Assembly: GCF_008180415.1 (NCBI RefSeq)
Contig: NZ_VTEI01000002.1
Location: 676,522-711,298, forward strand
Direction: 5' to 3'
DNA from: Rossellomorea vietnamensis
Lineage (GTDB): Bacteria; Bacillota; Bacilli; Bacillales; Bacillaceae_B
DNA: 34,777 nt
Numbering within the stretch: the first letter of the stretch is position 1; every line of letters starts with the position of its first letter. The position numbers and the translations under genes are program-made. This document shows positions 23,835 to 31,897 of this stretch, one piece after another. The notes beneath the pieces were generated by a model. The model was not told where the DNA came from. It was given only the letters and a program-made list of their open reading frames with translations, and did not search any database.

Positions 23835-24338
23835 CTACCTCATCGCACCATATTCTCTGGCCAACTCTTCAAAAGATCTTCCGCTCTTGACTATCAGCAC
23901 CTTTGTACCTGATGGAACTTTGTCAAAGAGTGCCTCTACCTCGGCATTATGCATCCTGATACAGCCATTTGAAATATATTTGCCGATACTGTCAGGACGG
24001 TTGGTTCCGTGAATTCCGTATATCCTGCCATCCGTCCCCTCTGCATCAAAGCCCATCCACCTTGTTCCGAGCGGGTTATCAGCATCTCCTCCAGGTATAT
24101 CCAATTTTCGATAGTAAGGGTTTTCAGCTTTTACAATAATGGTGAAAAGCCCCTGGGGTGTAAGCTCATCTGTCTTTCCTGTTGCGGCATTATACCGTTC
24201 ACGGATCTGCTCACCCTGTATATAGGCAATCTCATTGGTTTGTTTATTGACAATCAAAAATGGATCTCCAGGCAGCGGATTTTTGCCAAGAGGCCAGATA
24301 GGGGAAACAATCAGTAAAATAGAAAGAAGCAAACGCAA
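23835..24338 (-). CDS. L,D-transpeptidase (YkuD domain)
   Basis: 167 residues from TTG 24338. A hydrophobic N-terminus (LLLSILLIVSPIWPL) is a signal peptide or anchor, so the enzyme works outside the membrane on peptidoglycan. The YkuD signature is complete: His110 in IHGTN and SNGCIRM with catalytic Cys126 and Arg128. It forms or exchanges 3-3 peptide cross-links, or attaches D-amino acids. There is no LysM domain, unlike B. subtilis YkuD. GAGAGGGTG upstream suits the TTG at 24338 better than the GTG at 24347, which overlaps it. It starts 32 bases after the yqjA stop, so the two are probably cotranscribed. Confidence 0.9.
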   Translation of the reverse strand: MRLLLSILLIVSPIWPLGKNPLPGDPFLIVNKQTNEIAYIQGEQIRERYNAATGKTDELTPQGLFTIIVKAENPYYRKLDIPGGDADNPLGTRWMGFDAEGTDGRIYGIHGTNRPDSIGKYISNGCIRMHNAEVEALFDKVPSGTKVLIVKSGRSFEELAREYGAMR

Positions 24339-24370
24339 TTCCTTCACACCCTCTCAAGGATTAGTAAGAA

Positions 24371-25363
24371 TTAGTTTGCTTCTTCTGTGTTCATCTCATT
24401 CTCTTTGTTAGGCCTGATCCCTTTAAAGGAACTTTTGATCAGAAGATAATCTTCCATTTCTTTCAGGAACTGAAAGAGAGCTGCTCTTGCTTCAAACTCT
24501 TCCCTTGTTTGGGGAAGCTCCATTTCTTCAAATTTCACTCTCATATCATACAGCTTCTTTAGATATAATAAAGCGGTATTTCCAGGATGGATATGTTCAC
24601 TTAATTCTTCCATAAAATCAGCCACCATTTTAGACTGTTCCACCTTGAAGGAAATAGAAGTCACAAGAGGAAGGAGCCGCTGCAGGATATTAAATTGCTT
24701 CTCTCTCATCTTAAAGTATAGATAATAGAGATTCTCATGGCGAAGAAAATGGTTTTCAACATCTTTGAAAGCCAGCGTTTTGGCTTCATTTATAAGGTCT
24801 TCCACCTCCGTGATTTCCTTGCCCGCCCAGCCTCTGTCTTCATTGGTTCTTAGATACCGGACAATTTCTGTGAAAATGCGGTGAAAATTTTCTTCGACCT
24901 GTTCCTGGTAAGCGATCAGCTTGCTTTCCACACTTGGCATATACAAGTTGGCCAGAAGCGCGATCCCGATTCCGATGGCAATAATGCCAAGTTCATTCAA
25001 AATCAAATCCGTTGTGACGTTTTGAGCTGAGTACACATGAAGGATGATGACACTGCTTGTGACAATGCCTTGAGTGATTTTCAGCATGACGGTAGTCGGA
25101 ATGAAGAATAAGAGAAGTAGTCCAATGACAACCGGATGATACATGATCAGTTCAAACAAAACAGAGGCAAAAGCCATTGCCAAGATACACGCCAGGAACC
25201 TGCTCCAGGCGGCTTTCAGGGATTTTTTCTTGGTATCCTGTATACACAATATGGTGAGAATTCCTGCAGAAGCAAAATTCTCGAGCCCAAACCACTGGGC
25301 AACCATGATGGCGACCGCTGTGCCAACAGCAGTCTTGGCTGTACGATATCCTATACGAAACAT
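24371..25363 (-). CDS. yqjA: Aromatic acid exporter family protein (YqjA, DUF939/ArAE)
   Basis: 330 residues. The N-terminal 145 residues hold about four membrane helices (TAVAIMVAQWFGL, ACILAMAFASVLFELIMY, VVIGLLLLFFIPTTVML, LGIIAIGIGIALLANLYMP); the rest is a cytoplasmic helical ArAE_1_C domain with coiled-coil-like segments (EVEDLINEAKTLAFKDVENHF). Related proteins export aromatic carboxylates in Gram-negative bacteria; the Firmicute branch has no proven substrate. Synteny with brxB (yqiW) upstream equals B. subtilis. Confidence 0.88.
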   Translation of the reverse strand: MFRIGYRTAKTAVGTAVAIMVAQWFGLENFASAGILTILCIQDTKKKSLKAAWSRFLACILAMAFASVLFELIMYHPVVIGLLLLFFIPTTVMLKITQGIVTSSVIILHVYSAQNVTTDLILNELGIIAIGIGIALLANLYMPSVESKLIAYQEQVEENFHRIFTEIVRYLRTNEDRGWAGKEITEVEDLINEAKTLAFKDVENHFLRHENLYYLYFKMREKQFNILQRLLPLVTSISFKVEQSKMVADFMEELSEHIHPGNTALLYLKKLYDMRVKFEEMELPQTREEFEARAALFQFLKEMEDYLLIKSSFKGIRPNKENEMNTEEAN

Positions 25364-25459
25364 AAACTGCAGCTCCTGAACTAGTTTCTTTTCTTATGTA
25401 GTGTTGCCTAATTAACCTTTAATTAAATTGTATTCCCGTTGAAAAGAAAGATTGAAAAA

Positions 25460-25490
25460 GAAAAAAGAGTGACAGAATCACTCTTTTTTC
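25460..25490 (-). terminator. Terminator of brxB (bidirectional form)
   Basis: AAAAAAGAGTGA (25461-25472) pairs with TCACTCTTTTTT (25478-25489) around CAGAA; T-runs are on both strands. It lies 4 bases past the brxB stop. Confidence 0.92.
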
Positions 25491-25493
25491 AGC

Positions 25494-25931
25494 TTAAACT
25501 TCTTCGCAATACTCGTCGAAGTAGCCTTGCAGCTTATTGACAACCGACATAGGATCATGGCCTTCAATTTCATGGCGCTCGACCATCGTCAAAATCTCTC
25601 CATCCTTAAGCAGCGCGAAAGAAGGGGAAGACGGCGGGTACCCTGTGAAGTAGCTGCGTGCTTTCGCAGTCGCTTCTTTATCCTGTCCCGCAAAAACAGT
25701 TACAAGGTTATCAGGGCGTTTATCATAATGTACAGCATGTGCCGCTGCCGGACGGGCAATACCGCCGGCACAGCCGCATACAGAATTGATCATAACCAGA
25801 GTTGTACCTTTTTGGGTAAGCGTCCCTTCCACTTCCTCTGCAGAAGTCAGTTGTTTATATCCTGAAATTTCCATCTCTTGACGCGCCTGTCGGACAACGT
25901 CATTCATGAATAAATCGAAATCCATTTCCAT
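25494..25931 (-). CDS. brxB: Bacilliredoxin BrxB (YqiW)
   Basis: 145 residues of the YphP/YqiW family. The Cys52-Gly53-Cys54 motif (NSVCGCAGG) is the redox site that strips bacillithiol from S-bacillithiolated proteins after oxidative stress. Conserved flanks [18 protein letters not shown] and [13 protein letters not shown] match B. subtilis BrxB over the full length. The ATG at 25931 is preferred over the upstream GTG at 25940: AGGAG lies 10 bases before it and the length then equals B. subtilis YqiW. It is a single-gene unit with its own terminator; a candidate sigma-B transcript starts divergently about 180 bases away. Confidence 0.95.
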   Translation of the reverse strand: MEMDFDLFMNDVVRQARQEMEISGYKQLTSAEEVEGTLTQKGTTLVMINSVCGCAGGIARPAAAHAVHYDKRPDNLVTVFAGQDKEATAKARSYFTGYPPSSPSFALLKDGEILTMVERHEIEGHDPMSVVNKLQGYFDEYCEEV

Positions 25932-26081
25932 GTGTTGCACTCTCCTTTATCCTAAAGTAGCATCTTCTGTAAATGCTAGTCATACAGTATCTATATCATA
26001 TCAATTTTACCCGTCCCTAATCAATCAAATAATCTTTTTTATTTCCTTCAATCTTTCTTCAAAAAAAATATTCAAAGATAG

Positions 26082-26106
26082 GTTTAGTACCCTGCATGCC
26101 GGGTAC
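26082..26106 (+). promoter_or_regulatory. Candidate sigma-B promoter
   Basis: GTTTAG (26082-26087), 13 bases, GGGTAC (26101-26106): each box matches the sigma-B consensus (GTTTAA-N13/14-GGGTAT) at 5 of 6 positions. The boxes also overlap an inverted repeat TAGTACCC/GGGTACTA (26085-26108), which could bind a further regulator. Confidence 0.6.
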
Positions 26107-26113
26107 TATAAAG

Positions 26114-26185
26114 ATACATCTAGATCCATACCCCTAAACTCCCTAGATGATGGATAGCTCATACAGGAGCTATCCTCTTTTTTTT
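26114..26185 (+). ncRNA. Candidate small RNA, about 72 nt, sigma-B dependent
   Basis: Starting 7-8 bases after the -10, the transcript would form a perfect 7-bp stem CATCTAG/CTAGATG (26117-26123, 26143-26149) with a 19-base loop rich in C (ACCCC, CTCCC), then an intrinsic terminator GGATAGCTC/GAGCTATCC (26152-26160, 26167-26175) with eight T (26178-26185). No ORF is present, and the terminator lies 165 bases before the next gene. The C-rich loop could pair with GGAGG ribosome sites. I do not recognise it as a named RNA. Confidence 0.5.
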
Positions 26186-26350
26186 GCCCGCCTCCACTCT
26201 CTCAATTCACCTTCAAAATATACTTATCTGCCACCCTATTATGATTAACGTTAAAGTATAATAGTAAGAAACAGCGGGATAGACGGCCAGCTAATAGCAT
26301 AATGAATACTCCCGGCTTAAAATAGAAAAATGTAAATCAGGAGGAATAGG

Positions 26351-26872
26351 ATGAAGACAGCTTTACTAGTCATAGATGTTCAACGCGCTATGTTTACAAT
26401 GGATCCGCCTGTTCATAAAGGGAATGAACTACTTAAAAATATCCAAAAAATGATTTCTTATGCAAGAGATAGAAGTATTCCTCTCATATTCGTTCAACAT
26501 TCCGGCCCGAATAACAGTCCCCTTGAGAAAAACACGGAAGGATGGGGCCTTCATGACAATTTATCGCCCGCAGCAGAGGATATGATCATACATAAGAAAA
26601 CGCCTGACAGCTTTTATGAAACCAGCCTGCAGAAATACTTGCGCCAAATGGAAATTGAACACCTGATCATAACCGGCATCCAGACTGAAGCCTGTGTCGA
26701 TACAGCCTGCAGAATAGGATTCAGCCTTGGCTACAAGATGACCTTGGTTAAGGATGCTCATTCGACTTTCCATAAGGAAACCCTTTCAGCCTCTTCTATC
26801 ATTGAGCATCATAACGAGGTTTTGCGCTGGTTTGCCGAAACAGTATTGACTGAAGAATTTATATCTTCTTAA
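26351..26872 (+). CDS. Isochorismatase-family cysteine hydrolase
   Basis: 173 residues. The catalytic triad of the family is visible: Asp9 (LLVIDVQ), Lys82 (IIHKKTPDSF) and Cys115 (QTEACVDTACR). The cis-peptide region ITGIQTEACV is typical. These enzymes hydrolyse amides or ethers such as nicotinamide, isochorismate or ureidoacrylate; siderophore context is lacking, so the substrate is unknown. Start ATG follows AGGAGG about 6 bases upstream. A TATAAT near 26256-26261 may be the -10. It stands alone; a MITE-like element begins 15 bases after the stop. Confidence 0.88.
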   Translation: MKTALLVIDVQRAMFTMDPPVHKGNELLKNIQKMISYARDRSIPLIFVQHSGPNNSPLEKNTEGWGLHDNLSPAAEDMIIHKKTPDSFYETSLQKYLRQMEIEHLIITGIQTEACVDTACRIGFSLGYKMTLVKDAHSTFHKETLSASSIIEHHNEVLRWFAETVLTEEFISS

Positions 26873-26886
26873 GGAGCCTTTTAAGA

Positions 26887-27059
26887 GACTCTTTTAGAAA
26901 ACTTTGTTGTTATTTATAAGAATTTTATAAGAGAACACAATATTGCAGTGGAAATATCCTGGTATCCAGGAATGAAAAAAGCTGTTCTCCAGCTTAGAGA
27001 GAGAACAACTTAGTTTCCGATGGGATTTTTTGAAAGCAACAGTATTTGTGAAAACAGCC
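26887..27059. mobile_element. MITE-like element, copy 3 (diverged, 173 bp)
   Basis: The left end GACTCTTTTAGAAAACTTTG and the right end, read in reverse (GGCTGTTTTCACAAATACTG), are inverted repeats of the same family as the copies at 3348, 5746 and 31667. The flanks (TTTTAAGA and TATAAAAG) do not give a convincing duplication, so it is older or rearranged. Between 27060 and 27214 I see nothing further. Confidence 0.65.
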
Positions 27060-27214
27060 TATAAAAGCTTTTATTACCTTTTCTCTAGAAGCGAATTTAC
27101 TCATTTATTTAAACTATATGCTGGAACTTTAGTCTTCCCAGCGAAGGAGATTAAAGTCACTCCAAGCAAAAGACGTACACTGTGTCAAAATTTATGTGCA
27201 AGCTAATACAGCCA

Positions 27215-28441
27215 TTAGTTTATGGCTTTAAGTGACGGCGCCAAATAAATGAATGAAGACAGGACTGCTATCAAACCGCCAATGACAATAGCATGGCCGG
27301 TTCCAAACGTTTCAGCTATCACCCCGGCTGTCAATGCTGCCAGGGGCATTAACAGCCAGGTCATGAACCGGCTTGTAGCTCCAACACGTCCCACCAATTG
27401 CTCCGGGCTTAAGATTTGGCGGATCGTCACGATGCAGGTGCTCATAATGGCTGCCGAAATTGTACCGATTGCGTTCATTACTGCCAGAAGAACAAATGAG
27501 TCGGCCAGTCCAAATCCGATTATTGAAGCCCCTCCAATCGTTCCTCCTGTAAAAAGGATCATCCTGTATGTAAAAGCCTGCTTGATGAAATTCGTCAGTA
27601 AAGCACCCGCAATGGCTGCAGCGCCTCCAATTGACAAGAGGTATCCTATTTCAGCGGAACTGAAACCTGCTGTCAATTTAAGGTGGACCACCAGCATGGT
27701 GATAAAAAGGGTGGTGCCAAACACCGAAAAGAGCATGGCCAGATTGGTATAAAGAATCGGCTTCTCTTTTATTACAAACACAAAGCCTTCTTTCACTTCA
27801 GCCAGCCATCCGCTGCCCTTCTCCCGCTTCTCATGTGAAAGGTTCAAACTAAAGACAACCAAAAAACCCATCGCAAATGATAAACTGTTGATCAGCAAGC
27901 CAATTCCAGGATTATATATGCTGATTAAGATACCGCCGAGGCCGGGGGCAATAAAAACAGCTGTTTGAAAAATACCTGTATTGATGGAATTCACCAGCTG
28001 CAAATCTTTTTTTCGCACCAGCTTTGGAACGGATGCAAATTGAGAAGTATTATAGAGTTGAGTCAAAATCCCCATCACGAGTGCTGCAAGGCAGATTTCC
28101 CAGAAGTAAAGATTACCCAGCAAATAGAGAATTCCCATTACCCCGCTTATTATGAACCTTCCCGAATCACAGAAAAGCAGGATCCTTTTTCTATTCAGTT
28201 TGTCAGCCAAAACACCCGCAAGTGGCTGTAAAAGGATCGGCAGCCTTTCAAGCGCAGCCGCGATTCCCATACTCAACGGAGAGCCGGTAATCGCGAGCAC
28301 GATAAGCGGCAGAGCGATCATGTAAATTTAATCTCCAAAGAAAGACACTAGATTTCCCCCAATAAACCTAAACACCTGATAATTCTTTTTAAATTGGGGC
28401 CGTTCCTCTTCAATTGGCACCTTGCTCATTAACTCTTCCAT
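27215..28441 (-). pseudogene. MFS transporter gene interrupted by a nonsense codon
   Basis: The full frame runs from ATG 28441 (AAGGGGAG five bases upstream) to the stop at 27215, 408 codons, but codon 38 is TAA (28328-28330). The peptide before it ends GGNLVSFFGD; after it the frame continues IYMIALPLIVLAITGSP, the normal MFS_3 sequence. One change from CAA (Gln) to TAA explains it. Downstream the protein looks intact (about 11 helices, loop motif DKLNRKR). Reinitiation at ATG 28321 would lack most of helix 1 and has no good ribosome site. It follows the ArsR-type gene by 19 bases, so it belonged to a regulator-transporter operon. Confidence 0.83.
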
Positions 28442-28460
28442 TTAGTCTCCCCTTGCGCCG

Positions 28461-29504
28461 TTACTTTTTTAAAAAGTTTTTAAGTTCTTCTGCCGCTGAA
28501 TGAAGAATTTGCTCATTTATATAGTATTTCGATGCACTATCGGTTACAAGACGTGCCGATTTCAATAGCTTTAAGTGGTGATGAACAGTCGTTTTCCCCA
28601 TTCCCATAATCTCTGTCAGTTCTTGAAGGGTCCTTGCTTTTTCGCTGATGAGTTTCAGGATTTTCAAACGGTTACCGTCTCCCAATGCTTTGTACCGTTG
28701 AACGAGCATTTTATCAGGAACATATTGGCTGTCTGGTGAAAGACTTTCATTCGCTACAGGGTAATAAATAACCTTGGTGCCCTCCAGGTCAGCCTCAACA
28801 TTCCATGGACGATAAAAATAGTGAGGAATCAATAAAACAGTGAACACACTCGGTTCCGGCCTATATTTAATGCCATCCGTTGCCCACTCGACAAATTGCT
28901 CCGGTTTCATCTTCTCATTCATGTTACGCTTCGCTTCCATATCTCTTTGAAAGATTGCCTCCAAGTTACCTTCCTGGGGCTTTATCACAGTGTCATACCA
29001 GTACTGCATAACTGTAATCAGATGATGTTTTAACTCTTCCGCCTCTACTGTAAAAATGAACTCTAAATAGGCAGGAATAAATGAGTTCTCCCTTGTTTTA
29101 TCCTGCAGCATTTCCAACGCTTCCCTAGAACCATGTATAAGCTGTGAAACTGCTGTGTTCATGTTTTTCCCTAAGTAAGGAATGGCAGCCTCCTTGAGCT
29201 CTTCCTCAGATAAATCCCTGACATAGGAGGCAAAAGAGGCTAAGTTCTGAAAGTCCTCCTGATGAAGCAACTGAAGAAGTGTTTTCCATGTGTTATTTTC
29301 TTTGACATATGTAAGCTGGTCATTTAGTTCCCTGGAGAAGGACCTGCATATCCCGTCCATTTCTTCTTTTGAAAAATCAAGCGTTTCAACCAAAGACTCA
29401 TTGGTGATTGCTGCAATTCCCAGTGCAGTCTCCCACAAGAGGGAAGATTTAAACTCAATCCTGTATGTTTCTCTTCTCCTGCTTCCTATAGAATAAATAT
29501 CCAT
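28461..29504 (-). CDS. ArsR-family regulator with long N-terminal domain
   Basis: 347 residues. The C-terminal part (about 265-345) is a winged helix: YKALGDGNRLKILKLISEKARTLQELTEIMGMGKTTVHHHLKLLKSARLV with a short wing (SASKYYINEQ). The N-terminal 250 residues are mostly helical, as in DUF5937-type proteins, and probably bind a ligand. No metal-binding cysteines typical of ArsR sensors are present. Start ATG follows GGGAGG. The gene is first in an operon with the broken MFS transporter and has a promoter overlapped by a palindrome (29525-29542), so autorepression is likely. Confidence 0.84.
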   Translation of the reverse strand: MDIYSIGSRRRETYRIEFKSSLLWETALGIAAITNESLVETLDFSKEEMDGICRSFSRELNDQLTYVKENNTWKTLLQLLHQEDFQNLASFASYVRDLSEEELKEAAIPYLGKNMNTAVSQLIHGSREALEMLQDKTRENSFIPAYLEFIFTVEAEELKHHLITVMQYWYDTVIKPQEGNLEAIFQRDMEAKRNMNEKMKPEQFVEWATDGIKYRPEPSVFTVLLIPHYFYRPWNVEADLEGTKVIYYPVANESLSPDSQYVPDKMLVQRYKALGDGNRLKILKLISEKARTLQELTEIMGMGKTTVHHHLKLLKSARLVTDSASKYYINEQILHSAAEELKNFLKK

Positions 29505-29524
29505 TCTAAAACCTCCCTTTTTAC

Positions 29525-29554
29525 ATTCTATAATATTAGAATTATCAGTTCAAG
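29525..29554 (-). promoter_or_regulatory. Promoter and overlapping palindrome of the ArsR-MFS operon
   Basis: On the minus strand TTGAAC, 17 bases, TAGAAT (-35 4 of 6, -10 5 of 6). The palindrome ATTCTA-n6-TAGAAT (29525-29542) overlaps the -10, where a repressor would exclude polymerase. The 250 bases between here and 29792 hold only the terminator at 29748. Confidence 0.5.
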
Positions 29555-29747
29555 GAATATAGAATTAAAATTGGAGTTAATTTGAAAGTATGTTTAGTTT
29601 ACAGGCTAGTATGAGCAATAAAGCATCACATAAAGATAAAATGTATTCAATCTGCAGGTAAGCACATAAGTTACTCATAAAAAATTCTCCCTCTGAATTG
29701 GCGTTAAAAGCCTTTAACTCATATCTGAATGAGGTTTTTCCTCCGAC

Positions 29748-29779
29748 AAAAAAAGACGCCAGCCTATGGCTGACATCTT
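29748..29779 (-). terminator. Terminator of the CNNM/CBS gene
   Basis: On the minus strand AGATGTCAGCC pairs with GGCTGGCGTCT around ATAG, followed by TTTTTTT, 14 bases past the stop. Confidence 0.92.
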
Positions 29780-29792
29780 AAAATAGTTCTAT

Positions 29793-31055
29793 TTATTCTG
29801 TGACTGCCTCTTCTGAGACTTCCACTCTAATGGTCCTGATTCTTCGGTTGTCCACTTCTTCAACCGTAATTTTTACGTTCTCATAGTCAAAGCTTTCTCC
29901 CTCTGAAGGGATATCTTCAAAGCTTTCCACAACCCATCCTCCTATTGTATGGTAGGAGCTTTCAGGTTCAGGAAGGTTTAGTAAATCAGTGAATTCGTCC
30001 AGCTGATACTGGGAATCGAATGTATAGACATTGTCACTGATTTTTTTCATGGAATGAAATTTTTCATCTTGTTCATCCCAAATCTCTCCAACTATCTCTT
30101 CAAGAATATCTTCAAGTGTGATTAAACCGGTTGTTCCTCCGAATTCATCCACCACGATTGCCATATGAACTTTATCTTTTTGCAATTTAGTCAGCAGAGT
30201 AGAAATTTTGGCTGATTCAAAGACAAACATTGGTTCTCGTATCAATTCCCTGATATTCGCTTCACCATATTTTAATAAGTGAGTATAGAATTCCTTCTCT
30301 GAAAGGATACCGATAACATTATCTATGTGATCTTCATAAATAGGAATACGTGAAAAACGCTCTTCGAAAAAGATCTCTTTTATTTCCTCAACAGACTGGT
30401 TCACTTCTGCTGCCATGACATCAATTCTCGGTGTCAATACTTCCGATACCATGATATCATCAAAATCCATTGACCGGTGAATCAATTCTCTTTCATCTCT
30501 GTCAATGACTCCTTCTTCTTCACTTATATCCAACATCACTTTTAACTCTTCCTCAGTGACTGATGGCATGTAGTCGTTTTTTGAAAAAACCCTGGATACC
30601 CAATCCTTTAATTTGATAAAGAAGAAATTAACTGGAGTTAAAACCTTAATTAAAAGATAGAGTATGCCAGATATTTGCAAAGAGTAGGTTTCAGCATTTT
30701 CTTTAGCCAATGATTTCGGCAAAATTTCTCCAAAGATCAGGATTAATATCGTCATGCCAAAAGTACTGATGACCAATCCAGCGTTTCCTCCAAAAAGATC
30801 GGTTGCCAGTTTAGCTGAAATACTTGCAGCTGCTATATTTACAATATTGTTTCCAATCAGAATTGTTGATAAGGCACGATCAAAGTTTTCAGCAATATAG
30901 AGTGCCTTCTTGCTGCCTCTTGCGCCTTCACTCTCATAATTCCTTAATCTGATTTTATTGACACTTGAATACGCAGTTTCTGCAGAAGAGAAAAAGGCAG
31001 AAAGTAAAATTAAAACACCTAGAATAATCAATGAATACAGTGGTATATCGTCCAA
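29793..31055 (-). CDS. Hemolysin-family CNNM/CBS/CorC membrane protein
   Basis: 420 residues. The N-terminal CNNM (DUF21) domain has about four membrane segments with the motifs LSAFFSSAETAYSS, LIGNNIVNIAAAS and FGEILPKSLAKENAE. Next are two CBS domains (about 205-330: VLTPRIDVMAAE, SRIPIYEDHIDNVIGIL, MAIVVDEFGGTTGLITLEDILEEIVGEI) and a C-terminal CorC_HlyC domain with the GGWVVE segment. Bacterial relatives (CorB/CorC, MpfA) export or sense Mg2+ or Co2+, so magnesium homeostasis is likely rather than haemolysis. The TTG start lies 12 bases after AGGAG, longer than ideal. A MerR gene lies 46 bases upstream on the same strand, possibly one transcript. Confidence 0.9.
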   Translation of the reverse strand: MDDIPLYSLIILGVLILLSAFFSSAETAYSSVNKIRLRNYESEGARGSKKALYIAENFDRALSTILIGNNIVNIAAASISAKLATDLFGGNAGLVISTFGMTILILIFGEILPKSLAKENAETYSLQISGILYLLIKVLTPVNFFFIKLKDWVSRVFSKNDYMPSVTEEELKVMLDISEEEGVIDRDERELIHRSMDFDDIMVSEVLTPRIDVMAAEVNQSVEEIKEIFFEERFSRIPIYEDHIDNVIGILSEKEFYTHLLKYGEANIRELIREPMFVFESAKISTLLTKLQKDKVHMAIVVDEFGGTTGLITLEDILEEIVGEIWDEQDEKFHSMKKISDNVYTFDSQYQLDEFTDLLNLPEPESSYHTIGGWVVESFEDIPSEGESFDYENVKITVEEVDNRRIRTIRVEVSEEAVTE

Positions 31056-31101
31056 AAAAACGTCACGCTCCTAAAATATTTTCAACTATTATTTATATTG
31101 A

Positions 31102-31512
31102 TCAAACCGAAAGCATTACCAGTGATTGCAGCAATGCTACCGCTTGAGGGGACACTTTGTTCAAAACTTTCTTTTTGTCTTCTTCATTTAGTGAATTCAC
31201 AACTTGAAGAATGTCATTGATCTCACCATTCAAATGATCCATCTCATTCTGGATATGATTGACTTGCTCCTCAACCACTCTATAATCTATATTATTTGAT
31301 TTCTTTAGTGACAATCTCTGTTTGATCTCAGCCAGTGTCATGTGATTTTGCTGGCAGTGTTCAATCAACTTTAAGTTTTCCAGGGCATTGGTATCATAAT
31401 AGCGATAGTTATTAGCAGATCTGGTGCATTCAAGAAGCCCCATTCTCGTGTAGTAATCGATCGTTCGCCTGGAAACTTCACAGACTTTAGCCAGTTCACC
31501 TATCTTATACAA
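31102..31512 (-). CDS. MerR-family transcriptional regulator
   Basis: 136 residues. The N-terminal HTH (YKIGELAKVCEVSRRTIDYYTRMGLL, 2-27) and the following wing (ANNYRYYDTNALENLKLIEHC) are classical MerR. A long dimerisation helix follows (about 75-115, EEQVNHIQNEMDHLNGEINDI). There is no cysteine-based metal loop at the C-terminus; it ends in a hydrophobic tail (ALLQSLVMLSV). The start is TTG; AGGTGATT is 13 bases away and GGGAAG touches the start, so the exact initiation is uncertain. A TATAAT (minus strand, about 31539-31544) is the likely -10. It probably controls the CNNM gene or itself. Confidence 0.86.
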   Translation of the reverse strand: MYKIGELAKVCEVSRRTIDYYTRMGLLECTRSANNYRYYDTNALENLKLIEHCQQNHMTLAEIKQRLSLKKSNNIDYRVVEEQVNHIQNEMDHLNGEINDILQVVNSLNEEDKKKVLNKVSPQAVALLQSLVMLSV

Positions 31513-31658
31513 CTTCCCAAATAAATCACCTCAGCGTTATTATACTCTCTTTCTAATAAAGTGTACAGTTCTACGTAATGGTTTAGTTTTAATGGTAATT
31601 TCGATGATGCTAAACCCTTGAAACAACAGAAAGAGAAGGTGAATCCGGACTTTTCTTT

Positions 31659-31812
31659 TTTTAAAAGGCTGTTTTCGTAAAGATTGTGGCTATGGAAGAG
31701 ATGGATTTCCACTCCAGTCGCACGCCTTCCGTTCCAATCCCCATACGTGAAAGGGGAGAAATTCAAATAGCCATCCAAAAGCAACAATCTTTTAGCGAAG
31801 AGCTTTTTAAAA
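31659..31812. mobile_element. MITE-like element, copy 4 (138 bp plus perfect target duplication)
   Basis: The body is 31667-31804. The left end GGCTGTTTTCGTAAAGATTG and the right end in reverse (AGCTCTTCGCTAAAAGATTG) are inverted repeats. Both flanks read TTTTAAAA (31659-31666 and 31805-31812), an exact 8-bp duplication. Inside (31702-31745) is a minimal foldback of repeat A (GATTTCCACTCCAGTCGCAC joined to GCCTTCCGTTCCAATC). A 95-codon minus-strand frame across the element is not a gene. Confidence 0.85.
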
Positions 31813-31847
31813 ATAATGTTGAAGTAAAAGGAATCAAGAAAACCATA

Positions 31848-31886
31848 GAAAAAAGAGGCTGCTGATTTACGGAAACGGCCTCTTCT
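31848..31886 (-). terminator. Terminator of the DUF4367-like gene
   Basis: On the minus strand AGAGGC pairs with GCCTCT across a loop with an inner stem, followed by TTTTTT; it begins 12 bases past the stop. Confidence 0.78.
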
Positions 31887-31897
31887 TCTGTCATAAT

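Noticed and set aside
26085..26108. Inverted repeat TAGTACCC/GGGTACTA as a CsoR-type copper operator
   Set aside because: The resemblance is slight, no copper genes are near, and the symmetry is largely explained by the sigma-B-like boxes; kept only as part of that promoter.
31500..31787. 95-codon minus-strand ORF upstream of the MerR gene
   Set aside because: It spans the MITE copy and promoter region and has no ribosome site or conserved feature.
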